Shown here: positions 44,540-57,367 of the stretch, piece by piece | Layout of the letters: every line of letters begins with the position of its first letter | How positions within the stretch are numbered: the first letter of the stretch is position 1 | Source: Ceraceosorus guamensis | Lineage: Eukaryota > Basidiomycota > Exobasidiomycetes > Ceraceosorales > Ceraceosoraceae | Assembly (NCBI RefSeq): GCF_003144195.1 | Contig: NW_020290022.1 | Location: 186,001-250,000 of the forward strand | Length of the DNA: 64,000 nt | Direction of reading: 5' to 3' | Notes under the pieces: generated by a model | Databases searched by the model: none | Seen by the model: the letters and a program-made list of their open reading frames with translations, nothing else | Told to the model about the DNA's origin: nothing | Position numbers and translations under genes: made by a program

Positions 44540-45636
44540 ATGGCGAAACCTCGTCAGCGCAGAAAGTCGCGTTCGGGCAACTCGAACGGAGCCTCCCAGA
44601 ACGCAAAGAGGAACATGAAGAAGAGACTGCATCGAGCGCCCGCCATCAAAGGTCCAGACGTGCTCAGGGAGAATTGGGACAAGAAGCTTACGCCCAGACA
44701 AAAGTGAGTGCGCTTGTAGGCACCAAGGCCTGACCGAGAAACAGCTTCGCTGATCAAAATCAATTTGACCACCTTGCGCTCTGCTGTTGACAGCTTTGCG
44801 AAGCTAGGCTTGTTGTCTGATTTGCGACTGCGCGATAGTGGAGGCGCAGAATCGCTCAAGGGACTGCCTCTGAGCATCAATGATTCGAGCAGCTCCAGTC
44901 GGACCTTTGGGGCACAAAGCTCCAGCGCCGCCCCAGTGGTCAGAAAGGGTATGGGACGCATTACACGCGATGCGGATGGCAATGCGCAGATTGTAGAGGG
45001 TGAAGAAGAGGACGAAGAGACGCCTTGGGGCAGACCACTTGATACATTTGGACATGAAGAGGTGCAGATGGATGAGCGCATGTATGCGAGGAGAGCGCAG
45101 ACGGACGACGATGAAGACGGTAATGAGGATGAGGATGAGGACCAGAGAAGCACGAGCGAAGAGGTGGACGATCTGGCCGGCGGAAGTCAGGAAGCCTTGC
45201 GGCCCTTGCCCGAGGCCGCTCAAGGCGCGTCTGCCAAGACAAAGGTCGTCGAGTGTGAGCTACCTTCGAGGGCTCTTTGTGTGCACGGGCGACAGCTGAC
45301 GTCCTCATGCACCCGACGTCCCTACTGCTCCATCAGCTCTGGAAGCGCTCGCAGCTACAGCACGACCGGTACCCCGGCATCAATCCATGCTAGAGAGGAG
45401 TTGGCTTCAAAGATTGGTAGAGTCGCACGGAGACGATGTGGAAAGCATGGTCGTGGACAAGCGCGGAAATCCCTGGCAGAAGACGGCAGGAGAGATCAGG
45501 AGAGCGTGAGTGATGCAGACTCTGACTGCTTGTGATGGTAGGCTTTTGGTCGAGCTGTGATGCTGATTCTGGTGTCCCTATGCTCTGTAGGATAAAAAAG
45601 GCTGGAGGAGTGGCAGCTATCCGAGCCTCTCTGTAG
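44540..45636 (+). CDS. NOP16: Nop16, 60S ribosome biogenesis factor
   Basis: Four exons (44540-44703, 44794-45254, 45337-45505, 45591-45636) give 279 aa. The N-terminus is the basic nucleolar motif MAKPRQRRKSRSG, followed by KRNMKKRLHRAPAIKGPDVL and ENWDKKLTPRQNFAKLGL, the Nop16 hallmark recreated exactly by the first splice. A long acidic middle part follows, then the conserved C-terminal block VPRHQSMLERSWLQRLVESH, DKRGNPWQKTAGEIRRAIKK. Nop16 associates with pre-60S particles in the nucleolus and binds 25S rRNA domains early in assembly. The acidic insertion is longer than in yeast Nop16 (231 aa). The last exon codes only 15 residues. Confidence 0.93.
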
Positions 45637-46985
45637 GCTTTTGCACAATTTGCCGCTCATCATGCCTACTCGGCGCTTCGCACCACCGTGGCACTGTGCG
45701 CTCACAATTTGCAGCTGGCCGTCTAGCGCACTTTGATGCGCGCGCCTCGATTTAACAATCTCGAACGTCACCCAGAAAAGCATGGCTCGAGATCTTCAAT
45801 GCCATTGCTGAGGGGGTATTGCGTGCGGATCCTCAATCGCGAGCAGATGGCCCTTGTCCAAGTGGATATTCGCGCGCGTTCCACAGCATCTCTGCTTCGC
45901 TCTGCTCAATCTGCTCGATGCCCGCTGCGACGCTCGATGCGGAAACCTCGAGGCAGCTTTGCAATCTTTCAGGCTAGCACCAGCTTGGACTATTGGCAAG
46001 CATAGATCGCTGCTGTTGCGTACGCTTCACCAGCTCTGATAGGCACTCGACCTTATTGGATCCTGCGCCGGTTCTGCTTGAAATAATTGCATGCCCATTT
46101 TCGATCTCCACCACGAAGAACTCTAGTGATCATGCGCACCCGCTGGCAAGCTGAGTCACAGGTAAGCCGTCTTCAGTGCAACAACCATCGCGAATGTTTG
46201 CCAATTCTTGTTGGTGCGAGCTCAATTTCGCTCTCGACTCGCGGTCGAGACTGAAAGACTTGCCTAGACTCTGACTGGTCATGCCCCAGCTTAGCCCCGC
46301 GGTGCGGGCCGCTGTGTGCATCGTCGCACATGTGATGCAGGTAGCAGATACCTCCCGCATACCACGTGAGCCATCTCGATGTCGGAGGGGAAGCGAGCAG
46401 CTTCGTTGGGGCACGCCAGGCTTTGGCTGCTTGGTAAGCCATGACTGTGACAAGGCCAGACGATTATGAACGCAGTCCAACCTCGAGGCATTCTACACGA
46501 GATTTTGACAGCCAAGCAGCGCAGGACATGGAAGAAGGCGGTACATGTTCTGCCACATTCCGTCTCGATTGACAGATGCTGGAGGAAGCGCAACGCACCG
46601 CGCCTTTCGGACCCTGAGGCAAGTTGATACTGTCCATCAAGATCGGCGAGCAAGGCCGGCCTCGCGACTGGTCGCCCATCAGGTTGCCATAGTCGTCGCG
46701 GCCCATGATCTCAGGATCAGCATCGGCTCGAGGCGCGATCTGCGGGCTGATCCATGCGTCGCCAATGTGAAAGCACCATTCTGACTGAAGAGCCCCTGAA
46801 GGATTTGCAATGCTCTTTGCAAAGGCACGATATGTGTGGTGTATTTTACATTGAGGCGCCGGCGACTGCGCACTGGTGAGTCATTGCGTTCAAGAGCGAT
46901 CGGCGATGGAGTAGCTATTCGCAAAGCAGACGCTCAGGTCAGCTGTGCACCCGGGTTGACAGTTACCGCCAAGTTTTATACGAGC
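45637..46985. other. Convergent intergenic region NOP16 / XAP5
   Basis: 1.35 kb between two stop codons. Unusually long for a convergent gap in this window (the others are about 80-550 bases). Several short frames exist, none with conserved motifs. Confidence 0.45.
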
Positions 46986-48220
46986 TCACCTTCCATAATC
47001 TTTGCCCATCTCGAATTGCTCCCAGCGAGAGGCGGGAAAAATGTGCTTGTTACGATTGTACCATGACCTCTCGACGACTTTGCCAGCGTGCGACTGAACG
47101 AGCGTTGGAGTGTGGATGAGATCTGATGCGAATGTAAGCTTGCTTGCGGTGATAATCCAAAAGCTGGTAGAGAATCGTCTTGTGACGCACCTCGTCTTTC
47201 TCTACACGAGCATCTGAGATCATTCGAATGTCTTCGTGGACGTCGAAGTTGAACAGTGGTCCACTCTTGCCTCTGCTCTTATTGACGATGAAGTCGTAAA
47301 AGGTGTAGTGGTGTGGGATAATCAAATCCTCCTGAGAATGGGAGAGAACGATGTCAGCGTGAAGTGATAGCGATGCAATCTTTCCCGCTGCCTCACCTTA
47401 ATGTACATTAGATTGTCGACAGACTGTGTGCGCAACTCGGTGAATTGCTGTCTGCACTTTTCGAGGAATTGCGCGACCGAATCTCCTTTGAGGCACTGTA
47501 GTGTGCGAATCGCTCAGCTGCGGATCGAGGACAATTTTGAAAACGCAAGTAGCTCACCTTGACTGTACGTCGATGTCCACTACCGTCCCAGTAAGAGTAT
47601 GTGATCTCAATCTCTTCCTTTTTCATCGTCTCTTGCTTTGCCAGCCATTCCTTTCTGAGGGCTTCCCTCTCGTCAGCCTCTCTCTGCTCTCGATCTCGAT
47701 CCGGCAAGAAGGAAGTGTCCACGCCGGGGTTTTTGAGGTTCGTTCTGACCTTGACCGCTTCGCTCTTGACCTTCTTCGTCACTGGAGCCGCGTCCTCTTC
47801 GTCTTCATCTGCAAAGGATAGCGTAGCCTTTGGTTGCTTTTTGTCCTTCTTCTTCTTCTTCTCGGGTGCGCTGTGCAGGAAGAGGGTAATCTGAGCGTGC
47901 GCTGCTGTGCGTACCTGAGCGCTACTGTTTCAAAGAGCTCACCCCGTCGCCGCCGCCTTGCCGTTCAACTTCCTCTTCTCCTCTTCCAGCTCTTCGCGCT
48001 TCCTCTTGAAATCCTCCGCAGTGACCAAACCGACAGTCTGCTTCTTCAAGGACTCTTCGATACTTTCCGAGTTTCCTACAAATCTCTCGTTCGCCCCTCT
48101 AGCATTCTTCTCCGCTTGGGCCGCCAGATCAGCTTTCTGACGCTCGAACTCGGACAGCATTTGAGAGCGAGCTGCTGCATGCTTGTCCGCTCGACGTCCT
48201 TCTTCGCGTGAAGTCGACAT
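46986..48220 (-). CDS. XAP5: XAP5/FAM50 family nuclear protein
   Basis: Five exons (47943-48220, 47558-47870, 47397-47495, 47191-47331, 46986-47093) give 312 aa. The protein starts [20 protein letters not shown], has coiled-coil, Glu/Lys-rich sequence ([17 protein letters not shown]), then [11 protein letters not shown]. The XAP5 domain follows: [69 protein letters not shown] and the C-terminal [20 protein letters not shown]. Plant XCT and animal FAM50A belong to this family, acting in pre-mRNA splicing and transcription, in the spliceosomal C complex for FAM50A. Every junction recreates conserved sequence. An upstream in-frame extension (to 48457) is not conserved, so the ATG at 48220 is preferred. 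Divergent from ARL8. Confidence 0.93.
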
Positions 48221-48789
48221 GACGTCGTGGTAAGTATGTGTGGAAGAGAGGAGGGGGGCGGCGTTTTTCGATGTGGAATGCTTGACTAGACCAGTGGTAG
48301 CGTGATAGGGTGACCAGTGGGCATCGCTGGCGTGACCTCGTGTATTGGTGAGGAAGGCGGGTGAATGATGAATGTGGAAAGAATGGAGGATCGAGATGGA
48401 CGGCATGCACACGCGCGCGCATGGAAATCTAAAAATCCGGGAAATCTCAAACCGCACCCACGCGCCGCGTTCGATTCGCAGTTGCGTTTGCTTCCGTCCA
48501 CAAGCGGCCGGCGTGTGCGTGTATGCGTCGCTTGCAGCGCGACCTCATCATTCGTACCTCAAGTCTCTTTTTGCTCTCCTTCCATCCGTGCCGATTCTTG
48601 TCATCCACGATTTACGTTTCATAGAATTCTCCAAGAAGGCACACTGAGGTTAACAAGATCAATTCTCCTCGCTCGCTCATTCGCGACCGCTGCCGCATCG
48701 CACCAGCAGGGATCACGCATTAGCTCTGCTTACCCGCTTCCCAATCCGCGCTGGTTCAGGGGCCACGAAGCATACAATTGCACGCCACG
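48221..48789. promoter_or_regulatory. Divergent promoter, XAP5 / ARL8
   Basis: 569 bases between opposite start codons, partly pyrimidine-rich toward ARL8 (around 48548-48600). No distinct factor site can be named. Confidence 0.45.
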
Positions 48790-49671
48790 ATGGCCTCGCT
48801 TCTGGCATCCATCGTGCAATGGCTTCGATCTTTGCTCTTTTCAAAACACCTAGAGATATGCGTAGTAGGACTGAATGCGGCTGGAAAGACTTCGCTGGTC
48901 AATGTGCTTGCGAGCGGGCAATTTAGCGCGGAGATGGTCCCGACTGTCGGTGAGTAGCACACCGATGTGGGGCAAGTGCTGAGCAGGCTGATCTGACATT
49001 CCGCGCAACCACTCAGGCTTCAACATGCGCAAGGTGCAGTCTGGCAACACCACCATCAAAGTGTGGGACATTGGGTGAGTAAGGCGCGAGCTAGGCGACG
49101 CGCAGAGAGGCTGGAGCTTCGGCTCTCAGGCTCCGGGTTGCTGATTGCGGACCCCCTCCCGTCTCTCGCTTTACAGTGGTCAGCCTAGGTTTAGGAACAT
49201 GTGGGAAAGATATTGTCGAGGTGTTTCAGCCATCGTCTTTGTGGTGGATTCCGCCGTTCCTCTGCCTCGAGAAGGTGCTGTCCAGAGCAGCGGCGGCGCC
49301 GGCGGGGCGACTACGACGGACCCATCTGATCCTTCGACCAGCTGGCAAGTGGCTACAGAGGAGCTGCATGCGCTTGTCGCTAGACCCATGTTGGCTGGAT
49401 TGCCGCTCCTTGTGCTAGCTACCAAGAACGACGTCAAGGGGGCTGCGAGCGCGGAAGATGTGATCAGGATCATGTGAGTTTTGCTTAGCAGCATCATGAA
49501 CCTGCGATCGGTCTGTTCATCCTCCATCTCGCACATTCATTCGTTTGCAGGCGCCTAGAAACAATAGCGAATCGAGAAGTATCTTGCTACTCCATTTCAT
49601 CCAAGGTGCAGACCAACATCGACGTCACCCTGCGATGGCTCTGCGCAAGGAGCCCAGCCGGTGCTCGATGA
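48790..49671 (+). CDS. ARL8: Arl8-type small GTPase
   Basis: Four exons (48790-48949, 49017-49074, 49177-49473, 49551-49671) give 211 aa. The N-terminal helix [20 protein letters not shown] lacks Gly2, as in Arl8, which is N-acetylated instead of myristoylated. G motifs are GLNAAGKTS (G1), PTVGFNMRKV (switch I), [16 protein letters not shown] (switch II, the Arl8-specific wording), TKND (G4) and the SSK loop (G5, inside [18 protein letters not shown]). Arl8 sits on lysosomes or vacuoles and recruits kinesin adaptors and tethering factors; in filamentous fungi it affects vesicle motility. Between VDSA and the next helix an insertion of about 20 residues rich in Gly, Ser and Thr ([17 protein letters not shown]) is absent from animal and plant Arl8. 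Confidence 0.93.
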
Positions 49672-50302
49672 GTGCATTCTCGCCCAAGTCTTTGTCATGT
49701 ACGCGCATCTGGAGCCAATCATCGCACAGCATTGGACCCGGTGAACGCTTTCGTAATCAGAACCCGTGATGCGGTACCTCAAGTGGACCCTGCTATGCGC
49801 TCTCTTTCACAATTGCACTGTCAGAGACGTCGCCCGGTGCCTCGCAGTGGAGCTGGATGATTAGGCAGCGACACGCCGAAGGTCCCAATATTCGCCGCCA
49901 GCGATGCTGGCCCTTGTTCCCAGCTTGAAATGGGAGCATGTCGTGGCGAGAGTTGAGAGCGAAGGGAATTGCGGCTATGGCAGCCACTCTAACGTCACTC
50001 ACGGCTCGGACAGTGTGCGTCCCCGCGTGCGCAGAGGGCCTCCGAGCTATGATTCTGACTGCGCGTGCGCACGGGCTGTGTAATCTGCGTGTGCAGCGAA
50101 TTGGTATACGTCCCCCGTGAAACGAGAATGCGATCGCGGGTTCACCTCGCGCACGGCTCGGTGCCTGCATGCGTGTTGGGCATCACATGAGATTGGCCCC
50201 GTGCCATGACATGTATGCATGCATGAGCACGCTCACTCGGTGGCGTCTCGTGAACAGCATCGAAGCACCCCAACTCCTCATCTCACCTCTTCATCCTTTA
50301 AG
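49672..50302. other. Intergenic between ARL8 and the ABCG gene
   Basis: 631 bases separating two plus-strand genes. It contains repeated TGCATG words near 50167 and 50216-50225. No gene seen. Confidence 0.45.
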
Positions 50303-53134
50303 ATGCGTCCGCGAGTCACCATGAGAGGCAGGCGTATTCTTGCCCTTGGGGTCCTCGGTGCCCTATGCTGCTCGCTCGTGCGAGCAACCATGAGCGAGCA
50401 AGCCGTCTGGGGTTTCTACAATCCCTCGGATGTACCTTCAGATCCCTTCTCTTCTCGCCTCGTAGACAAGAGACCTTCAAGCTGCCCACCCTGCCCCGAG
50501 CCTAGCTGCTTCAATTGCAAGCTTCCCAAATTCAATTGCGCTCAATTTGGAGATTGCAGAGACTATGATGGTCAGTGCACATGTCCTGTAGGCTTTGGAG
50601 GACAAGATTGCTTGAGCCCCCTCTGCGGATCTCCAATCGATGGCGATAGACGCTTCCCAAAGGATGAAGAGGACAAGAATGGAAAGATGTGCGAATGCGC
50701 ACCTGGATTTTTTGGTCTGAACTGCAATGTATGCGTTCCTCCGCCCGGCGACGCAAATCTGACCCTGCCGGCGAGTAGCGTCAATCCTTGCGCCGAGTTC
50801 AAATTAGGGGGCGAAAGGTTGGGCGAGAATGCCACTTGCTACACGGGCGGCAGCACCATCAACCAGAGCTTTCAGGAATGCGCAGTGACGAACAAGAAGA
50901 TCACCGACATGCTGCCCGGTAGACCGCCCAGGGTGACGTTTAGCTGCCAGCGCAGAGAAGAGGACAGGGATGTGGAGGATTGCAATTTCCAGGTGAGATC
51001 ATATGAAAGCTTGGCTTCTCCCGCAGATTGTACTTACTCCAATCACACCTCACCTTCACAGTTCTGGATCGGACCTAAGGAATCCTTCTTTTGCGGCTTG
51101 GAAGACTGCACAGAGACGCTAGACCGATCGCCCGCCAGCAACAATACTCGCCACGAGTGCAAAAAGGCTCGATGCGAGTGCATACCTGGACGCATGCTGT
51201 GCGGAGAAAGCGGTAGCGTGGACATTGGCGACTTTTTGCAGGAAGAGATCAAGGGACCTGCTAGCATGACGTGCAGGAGCGGAAGGGAAGGGAAGCGGAT
51301 CTGTACGTTCGAGGAGCCGGGAATGAGCCAGTGAGTGGTGTCAGAATCGAGGCGCACGCCAACGCATCGATGGCCAATTGATCAGTCGTGCTCTCCCTCC
51401 CACTGGGCAGACTCATATCGGACGTATTCGGAGACTCTGCCATTTTCCTCTCGTGCGACTCTGGAGAGTGCGTGCACTACAGTCAAGTACCAGGCTACGC
51501 CACTCCGCTACCTGATGCTCCACCAGTATTCTGGGTGGCTTTCAGCGCAGCGGCTGCCATCGTCCTTGTCATCAGCTTCTCCATTGCGCTTTGGTTCCTT
51601 GGCAGGCACTACAAGCATGAAGAATCTCAAGTTAGGTTGCCGGAGGACGAGATGGACAGACTGTTGAAGGAGCACGTGCCTGCCGCACTTCACTTTGAGA
51701 ACGTGGGATACAGCATCAGCGAGAGAACAGTCTTGGATGGGATCACGGGCTGCGTCAAACCGGGCCAAGTCATGGCTATTGTCGGCGCTTCAGGCGCCGG
51801 CAAGTCTACTTGTGAGTGCGTTTGTCATTGCTGCTGAGCTGCATGACAATCTCACACTCTGTATTCTCGTTGCAGTCCTTGACATTCTTGCAGATCGCAA
51901 CAAACGTGGAGCGACTCATGGCGACGTGCTCGTCAATGGTCGCCGGATCAGCAGTGCGGACTACAAGCGCGTCGTTGGTTTTGTCGATCAAGAAGGTGCG
52001 CGCTCAGGTCTCCTGTCGGTCGAGCTTCACTGACTCGATCATATTCCTGCAGACTGTCTTATGCCAACCTTGACCGTCTACGAGACCGTCCTGTACTCTG
52101 CTCTGCTGAGGCTGCCACGCGAAATGTCGCTCGAAGCCAAGCGATTCCGAACGCTTGAGACAATATCTGAGCTGGGACTCTTAGGTGTCAAGGACTCGCG
52201 CGTGGGCTCGGCTGGTCATCGCAGCATCAGCGGAGGAGAAAAGAGAAGAGTGTCGATAGCGTGCGAATTGGTCACTAGTCCAAGCATCCTCTTTTGCGAC
52301 GAGCCAACTTCTGGGCTGGACTCTTTCAATGCTTTCAACGTCGTCGAGAGTCTCGTGACGCTAGCCCGCAACTACAACAGGACGGTCGTCTTTACCATTC
52401 ATCAACCAAGGTCCAACATTGTCGCCCTCTTCGACCAGCTCGTCCTGCTCGCCAAGGGGAAGATGGTGTACTCCGGCCCGCTGTCGGCATGCGCGCCTTA
52501 CTTTGAGGGTATTGGACACGGATGTCCGACTGGCTTCAACCTCGGCGACCACCTCGTCGACTTGACGGCCGAGGCGAGCCTTTCAGAGAAGCCCAGCCAA
52601 CAGGCAAGCACAAGCGTTTCTCGACCTCTGTCGAGCGCGGGGCTATCTGACGTGCGTGCGGGTGATTTTGCAGATGAGGAAGCTGCTGCTGGTTCCAGCA
52701 CCGAGCTGCGCACCAGACCAGGCTCCACCGTCGACCCGTCCAACGGTAAGCAGTCCCTCAGACACAAGACCAGCAAGCTGGCAGCTGGGGTCCGCAACGC
52801 TCTTGGTTCGCGTCCATTGGCAACAGCACAGATCACGCCTCGCTTGGCGGCATTAGTGGATACGTATGCGAAGAGCAGCGTGTCTGAAGAGCTTCAAAAG
52901 GAGATCAGATCGTTTGAGAACGAGGCTGGCTCGGCTTCATTGCCAGATGTCAGCGATCCAGAGAGATCATTGCAGGGATACGAGAAAGCTAGCCTGTGGA
53001 CTCAGCTCGTCATTCTGAGCGGAAGGGCTTTCAAGAATTTGTATCGCAACCCCATGCTTATGGCTGCGCACTACACCATGAGCTTGGTTCTAGCCGGTAA
53101 GCACGAGCAATGAGCGTGCAACGAGACCGCAGCT

Positions 53135-53205
<71 letters not shown>

Positions 53206-53225
53206 NNNNNNNNNNNNNNNNNNNN

Positions 53226-53308
<83 letters not shown>

Positions 53309-54195
53309 CTCTCTCCATCGCAGTACTGAGCGGCTTGCTATACGCCAATGTGACAAACGACATTGCCGGTTTCCAGTGAGTGCAGCGCTGGTGACGTCTC
53401 CGAAGCGTCTTGCTCACCACTCCATGCCCTCTCTCTGCGCAGAAACCGCCTGGGCCTCTTCTTCTTTATCCTCTCCCTCTTTGGCTTCTCGACGCTGACT
53501 TCGCTCGGCCTGTTTGCAGAGGAGAGGGCTCTCTTTGTCCGGGAGCGCGCAAACGGCTACTACTCTCCCATTACCTACTTTTTCTCCAAGCTCATCTTTG
53601 ACGTCTTGCCGCTTCGCGTCATCCCGCCGTTCATCCTGGGAGGAATCGTCTACTTCCTCGTCGGACTCTTGCCCTCCGTAGCAGCTTTCTGGTCCTTTAT
53701 CGCCGCGTTGGTGCTCTTCTCGCTGGCCGTTAGTGCAGTGGTGCTCTTTATCAGCATCTCCATCAAGGACAAGGGCGTTGCAAACCTCGTAGGAAGCCTC
53801 GTCATGCTGGCCGGCATGGTGTCTAGCGGATTTTTGGTCAATCGCAACTCCACACCTTGGTGGTTGCAGAAAGCTTTTGGCGTCAGTCCTTTCAGGGCAG
53901 GATTGGAAGTGCTGCTCATCGTACAGGTCAAGGATTTGACCCTCAAAGAACACCGCTACGGCGTTGATGTCGAGCTGCCTGGCGCGACCATCTGTGAGTG
54001 CCATTCGTCGCACGCTCTCCGAGCACACTCGTTCGCTAATCGCACATGCGTGCGCAAACATTCACTACAGTGTCGGCATTCGGCTTCGATGCTCAAGCGC
54101 TGTCTTTTGACATGTCTGCTCTAGCAGGCTGGACCATCTTTTTCTGGTCAGCTTCTCTCACTTGGTTGATATTGTACACCAAGGAGAGAAAGTAG
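50303..54195 (+). CDS. ADP1: ABCG-family transporter, yeast Adp1 type
   Basis: Eight exons (50303-50992, 51062-51330, 51411-51811, 51876-51995, 52053-53096, 53324-53375, 53443-53993, 54071-54195) give 1083 aa. A signal peptide and a long Cys-rich lumenal domain come first, with EGF-like repeats (CAQFGDCRDYDGQCTC, CECAPGFFGLNCNVC) and N-glycosylation sites. A transmembrane segment follows (AAAIVLVISFSIALWFLG), then the nucleotide-binding domain with Walker A GASGAGKST (about 445), signature ISGGEKRRVSIACEL (about 551), LFCDEPTSGLDS and TIHQPRSN. A Ser-rich linker leads to six C-terminal helices. This order is that of yeast Adp1, a half-size ABCG of unknown substrate. The start at 50303 opens the signal peptide; an in-frame ATG 84 nt upstream is possible. 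Intron 5 holds a microsatellite and an assembly gap. Confidence 0.9.
53138..53302. repeat. (CT)n microsatellite with sequence gap
   Basis: A near-pure CT run of about 165 bases inside intron 5 of the ABCG gene (intron 53097-53323). It is interrupted once by GTCT near 53177 and by 20 unknown bases at 53206-53225, so the true length is unknown. The flanking exons are intact and in frame. Confidence 0.95.
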
Positions 54196-54272
54196 CGCTG
54201 GCCACTCATTCTGATCATCCTGCAAATGCCGATGCCGTATTGTTCCCCCCTTTGCGCTCACGCTATCGCGTC

Positions 54273-57200
54273 TCATTTCGAGAGGTCGGCTCTGAGCATG
54301 TCCAGTACAAGAGGATCGATGCCTTGCAACAAGGCAGGTCCAAATACGCTCTGAGCGTCGTTGAGAGCGTCTGCGACTGCGCTAGCCAGCGGCACATTGA
54401 TGGCAGGGTCATTCTCTGATAGATGCGTTGCTCTCGCCGAGCCCGGCGCGAGATCTTCCAACCAGTCTCCGCCATCGTCTGAAAATGCACCCATGCCTAT
54501 CGAATTGGCAGGTGATGGAGCGCGGTACACGTCGGAGCTGCGCAGCGTACAAGGATCAGCATCGCTCGCTCCTTTCAATACTCGTGCGCACGCGCGCACG
54601 CAGACTCACCTGCCATTAGCGTTCTCCTTGATTTCTCCGAGCGAGTCGGACCATACAGAGATCATCTCTGCCACTTTACTAGCGACGCTCTGAGCGATCG
54701 AAGTGCTGGCGCTGGCGCAGGCGCTCTTCAGTAAGGCTGCCAGTCCCAAAGCTGTCATTTTCCTCCTCCTAGCCGACGACATGTTCTCAAAGCGACTGCA
54801 CCACTGGTCGATCAAGGGAGTCACAAGCGTTGCACCAACATCTGCCAGCGCATTGGCATGAGACAATCTGACGGAAGAAGACGCTAGCAGCGAGACGAGC
54901 TGCTTGGGCGCAAGGTGAAAAGTGATGCGCGAGATCAGGGCGACAAAGTATCCTGCTATCACTGCCGATTCCTGCAGAGATGTCGCGGGCTCGGCCCAAT
55001 CAGCTTAGAGGGCCACCATCAACGGCAAAGAGGAAGCAGCAACGCACCTTGACTTGCACAAGCGAACCCACGAGCGCCGCAAAGAAGCCGGAATTGTCTG
55101 CTAATGAGGTCCAGTGATCTCCAGCTTGTCCAACAGCGTGCAGAGATTGCAGCAGGGTGTCGACCGCCTTGATGGGGGACAAGACATTGGCGCTCTCCGT
55201 ATCTGCCAGGATGCTCGCAAGCGCATCAAAGATGGCGTGGCCATGGTGCTGAGAAAGTGAAGCCCCACGAGAAAGGTAAGAGACATACGTCGCACGCTTG
55301 TATTCGCTCCACGCCACTCACGAGACAAAGCTCAACTGGAACGAGCATCGCCGCCTCTTCGAATATGCTGCAAGCGTCCGGCGCAAAATCTGGCAAGGCG
55401 AGTAGGTGCGGCAACATATCCAAGAGTCCAAAGAGAGGAGGCGTCATGGCAGGAGTCGATCTGAGTGTTCTAGCCCACAGGCTCAAAGCATCTTTACCGA
55501 TCAGACCTAGTGCGTCCTATCAAGGGTTGCGAAGACACGGTCAGCACGTGCACCATGCTGGAGAAGCCGACCTACGCACTGCATTGGAGAGAGATTGTCT
55601 GACCAAGGGCTCCACTACGTGATGCAAATTCTCCGCTGGTCCGTTTTGCTCATACGGCACAAGCTCGACGGTCCTGACCAGCTTGGCCACGAATGTGAGA
55701 ATAGAGCTCTTTCCGAGCAATTGCGGATCATCGTTGCTGTTCCAAAGAGTAGGTACAAGTCTCGCCATAGTGTCGATGTGTGGTAGTATTCTTGCGCCAA
55801 GTCTTTCCGTCAATATGGAGAGACTGGTAGTGCAAGATCGTATGCTATCCACTGCGTCCAATTCCGAATTTCCCACCAACCTAGCAAGTCCAATCAGCGC
55901 CGGCTCAATGTACGGGGCGAAAGAGTCCGCATCGAACTCCAGCGTGTCCGCTAGTGCGCCCAAAGACTTCGCAGCTGCCAGGCGCACAGCTACATCTGTC
56001 CTTCCCGGGGAATCCTCTAGCAGGGAGACGAGTACCGCGTAAACGGCAGGTCGGTGCGGTATTCTGATCTCTTCTGACCACTCCCACAATATCCAGGCAA
56101 TCCTGCGTCGAATGATGATCCAAGCTGGACCTGCCGAAGCGTCCAGCATCCCTTCGGATACTAACCTCTCTGCAGCTGCTGAGCTCACATCGGCTGCTGA
56201 ATGCGCTTCGTCAGCAGGCAGACCATCTTGATCCTGATTCGGTAGGTAATCCCGACACCTTCCGACCGCAGCATACACGGCATCGCGAATCAAGATCTGG
56301 CCCAAGTCTCCCGTACCGACCGAGGTAGCATTTCCGAGCGCCAAAAATTTGCCCCACAGATGCTCTCCGACCAGCCTCTTTGGCCTTGAATAATTTGCCA
56401 ACACCATCAGCGTCCTCTCGGCAGCTGGACGAATGTCCAAATCGATCGACTCGTTGCTCTCCCCAATTGCCCATTCTTCCGGATCAGTTTGCCACTTTTC
56501 CAAATCGTCCCTCGTCAGCCTCATGAGCCTCTCGACGAGCGTATCCGCCACGCGCGTGAGAAAGTTGGCATCGTTGAAAGGCGGGGGTGCAATGACGTCC
56601 GTCTTGCTGTCCGATGTCGAGTTGCCTCTCCATTCTGTCAGCGTCTGCTTCAAGAGCATCAGCGCTTGTATAACGAATTTTGGAGGTCGATCTAAAACTA
56701 GCGCTTCGGGGGAGGTGGTAGCTGTGTCCCTTGAGACGGACAGCGTTTCATCGTCGACGCTCCTCGCTTGTGACCAATACCAAAGGATAAGGTCGTCCCA
56801 GCCACTCCATCTCGCAGCTTTGCTTCTGTCCTTGCCGATCAGCGCCAAGTACAACTTGCCGAAGCCTAGCAAGTGCTTTGTGAGGTTTGTGAGGAGAGGT
56901 AGATGCTCAGCTTGTTCCGAAGACGTCGCATTGCGGTAGAGCCGCAGATAGCAGAGTCTGGTGCTGGATAAACAAGAGAGGAGAGTTGGCGTAGAGGCGA
57001 ATATATGCATCGCCACGTTTGCGCTCGATCCTCCTTCGCTCGTCGTCGAGACGGTCAGCAGACCTGGATCTGCCAAGGTCAAGTGCATGACCGCTCGGAG
57101 GAGCAGTTGACTAGTGCGCACTCGATCCGCTAACTGGACGCCTGAAGCCCAGCTTGCCAACTCGGCAGCAGACAAGTTCTCGGGCTCGGATGGGAACGTC

Positions 57201-57312
57201 TCGACAAAGTATTGATGAAAGATGGAGCTGAGAGGGCCTAGCAAAGATTTGGCCAGCTGTGCTCCAGTCGACGTGGGCGGGAAGGAGTCAGCAAGACTGC
57301 CACGTCCTCTCC

Positions 57313-57367
<55 letters not shown>

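Noticed and set aside
29303-45636. Metabolic gene cluster: ABC pump, alcohol oxidase, permease
   Set aside because: Three plus-strand genes with metabolic or transport roles are adjacent, but there is no backbone enzyme or pathway regulator. A 3.2 kb gap separates oxidase and permease, and NOP16 is housekeeping. Co-location looks incidental.
48221-48457. Upstream in-frame extension of XAP5
   Set aside because: The 79 extra residues lack conservation with the family, which begins near [15 protein letters not shown]; the extension would consume the divergent promoter.
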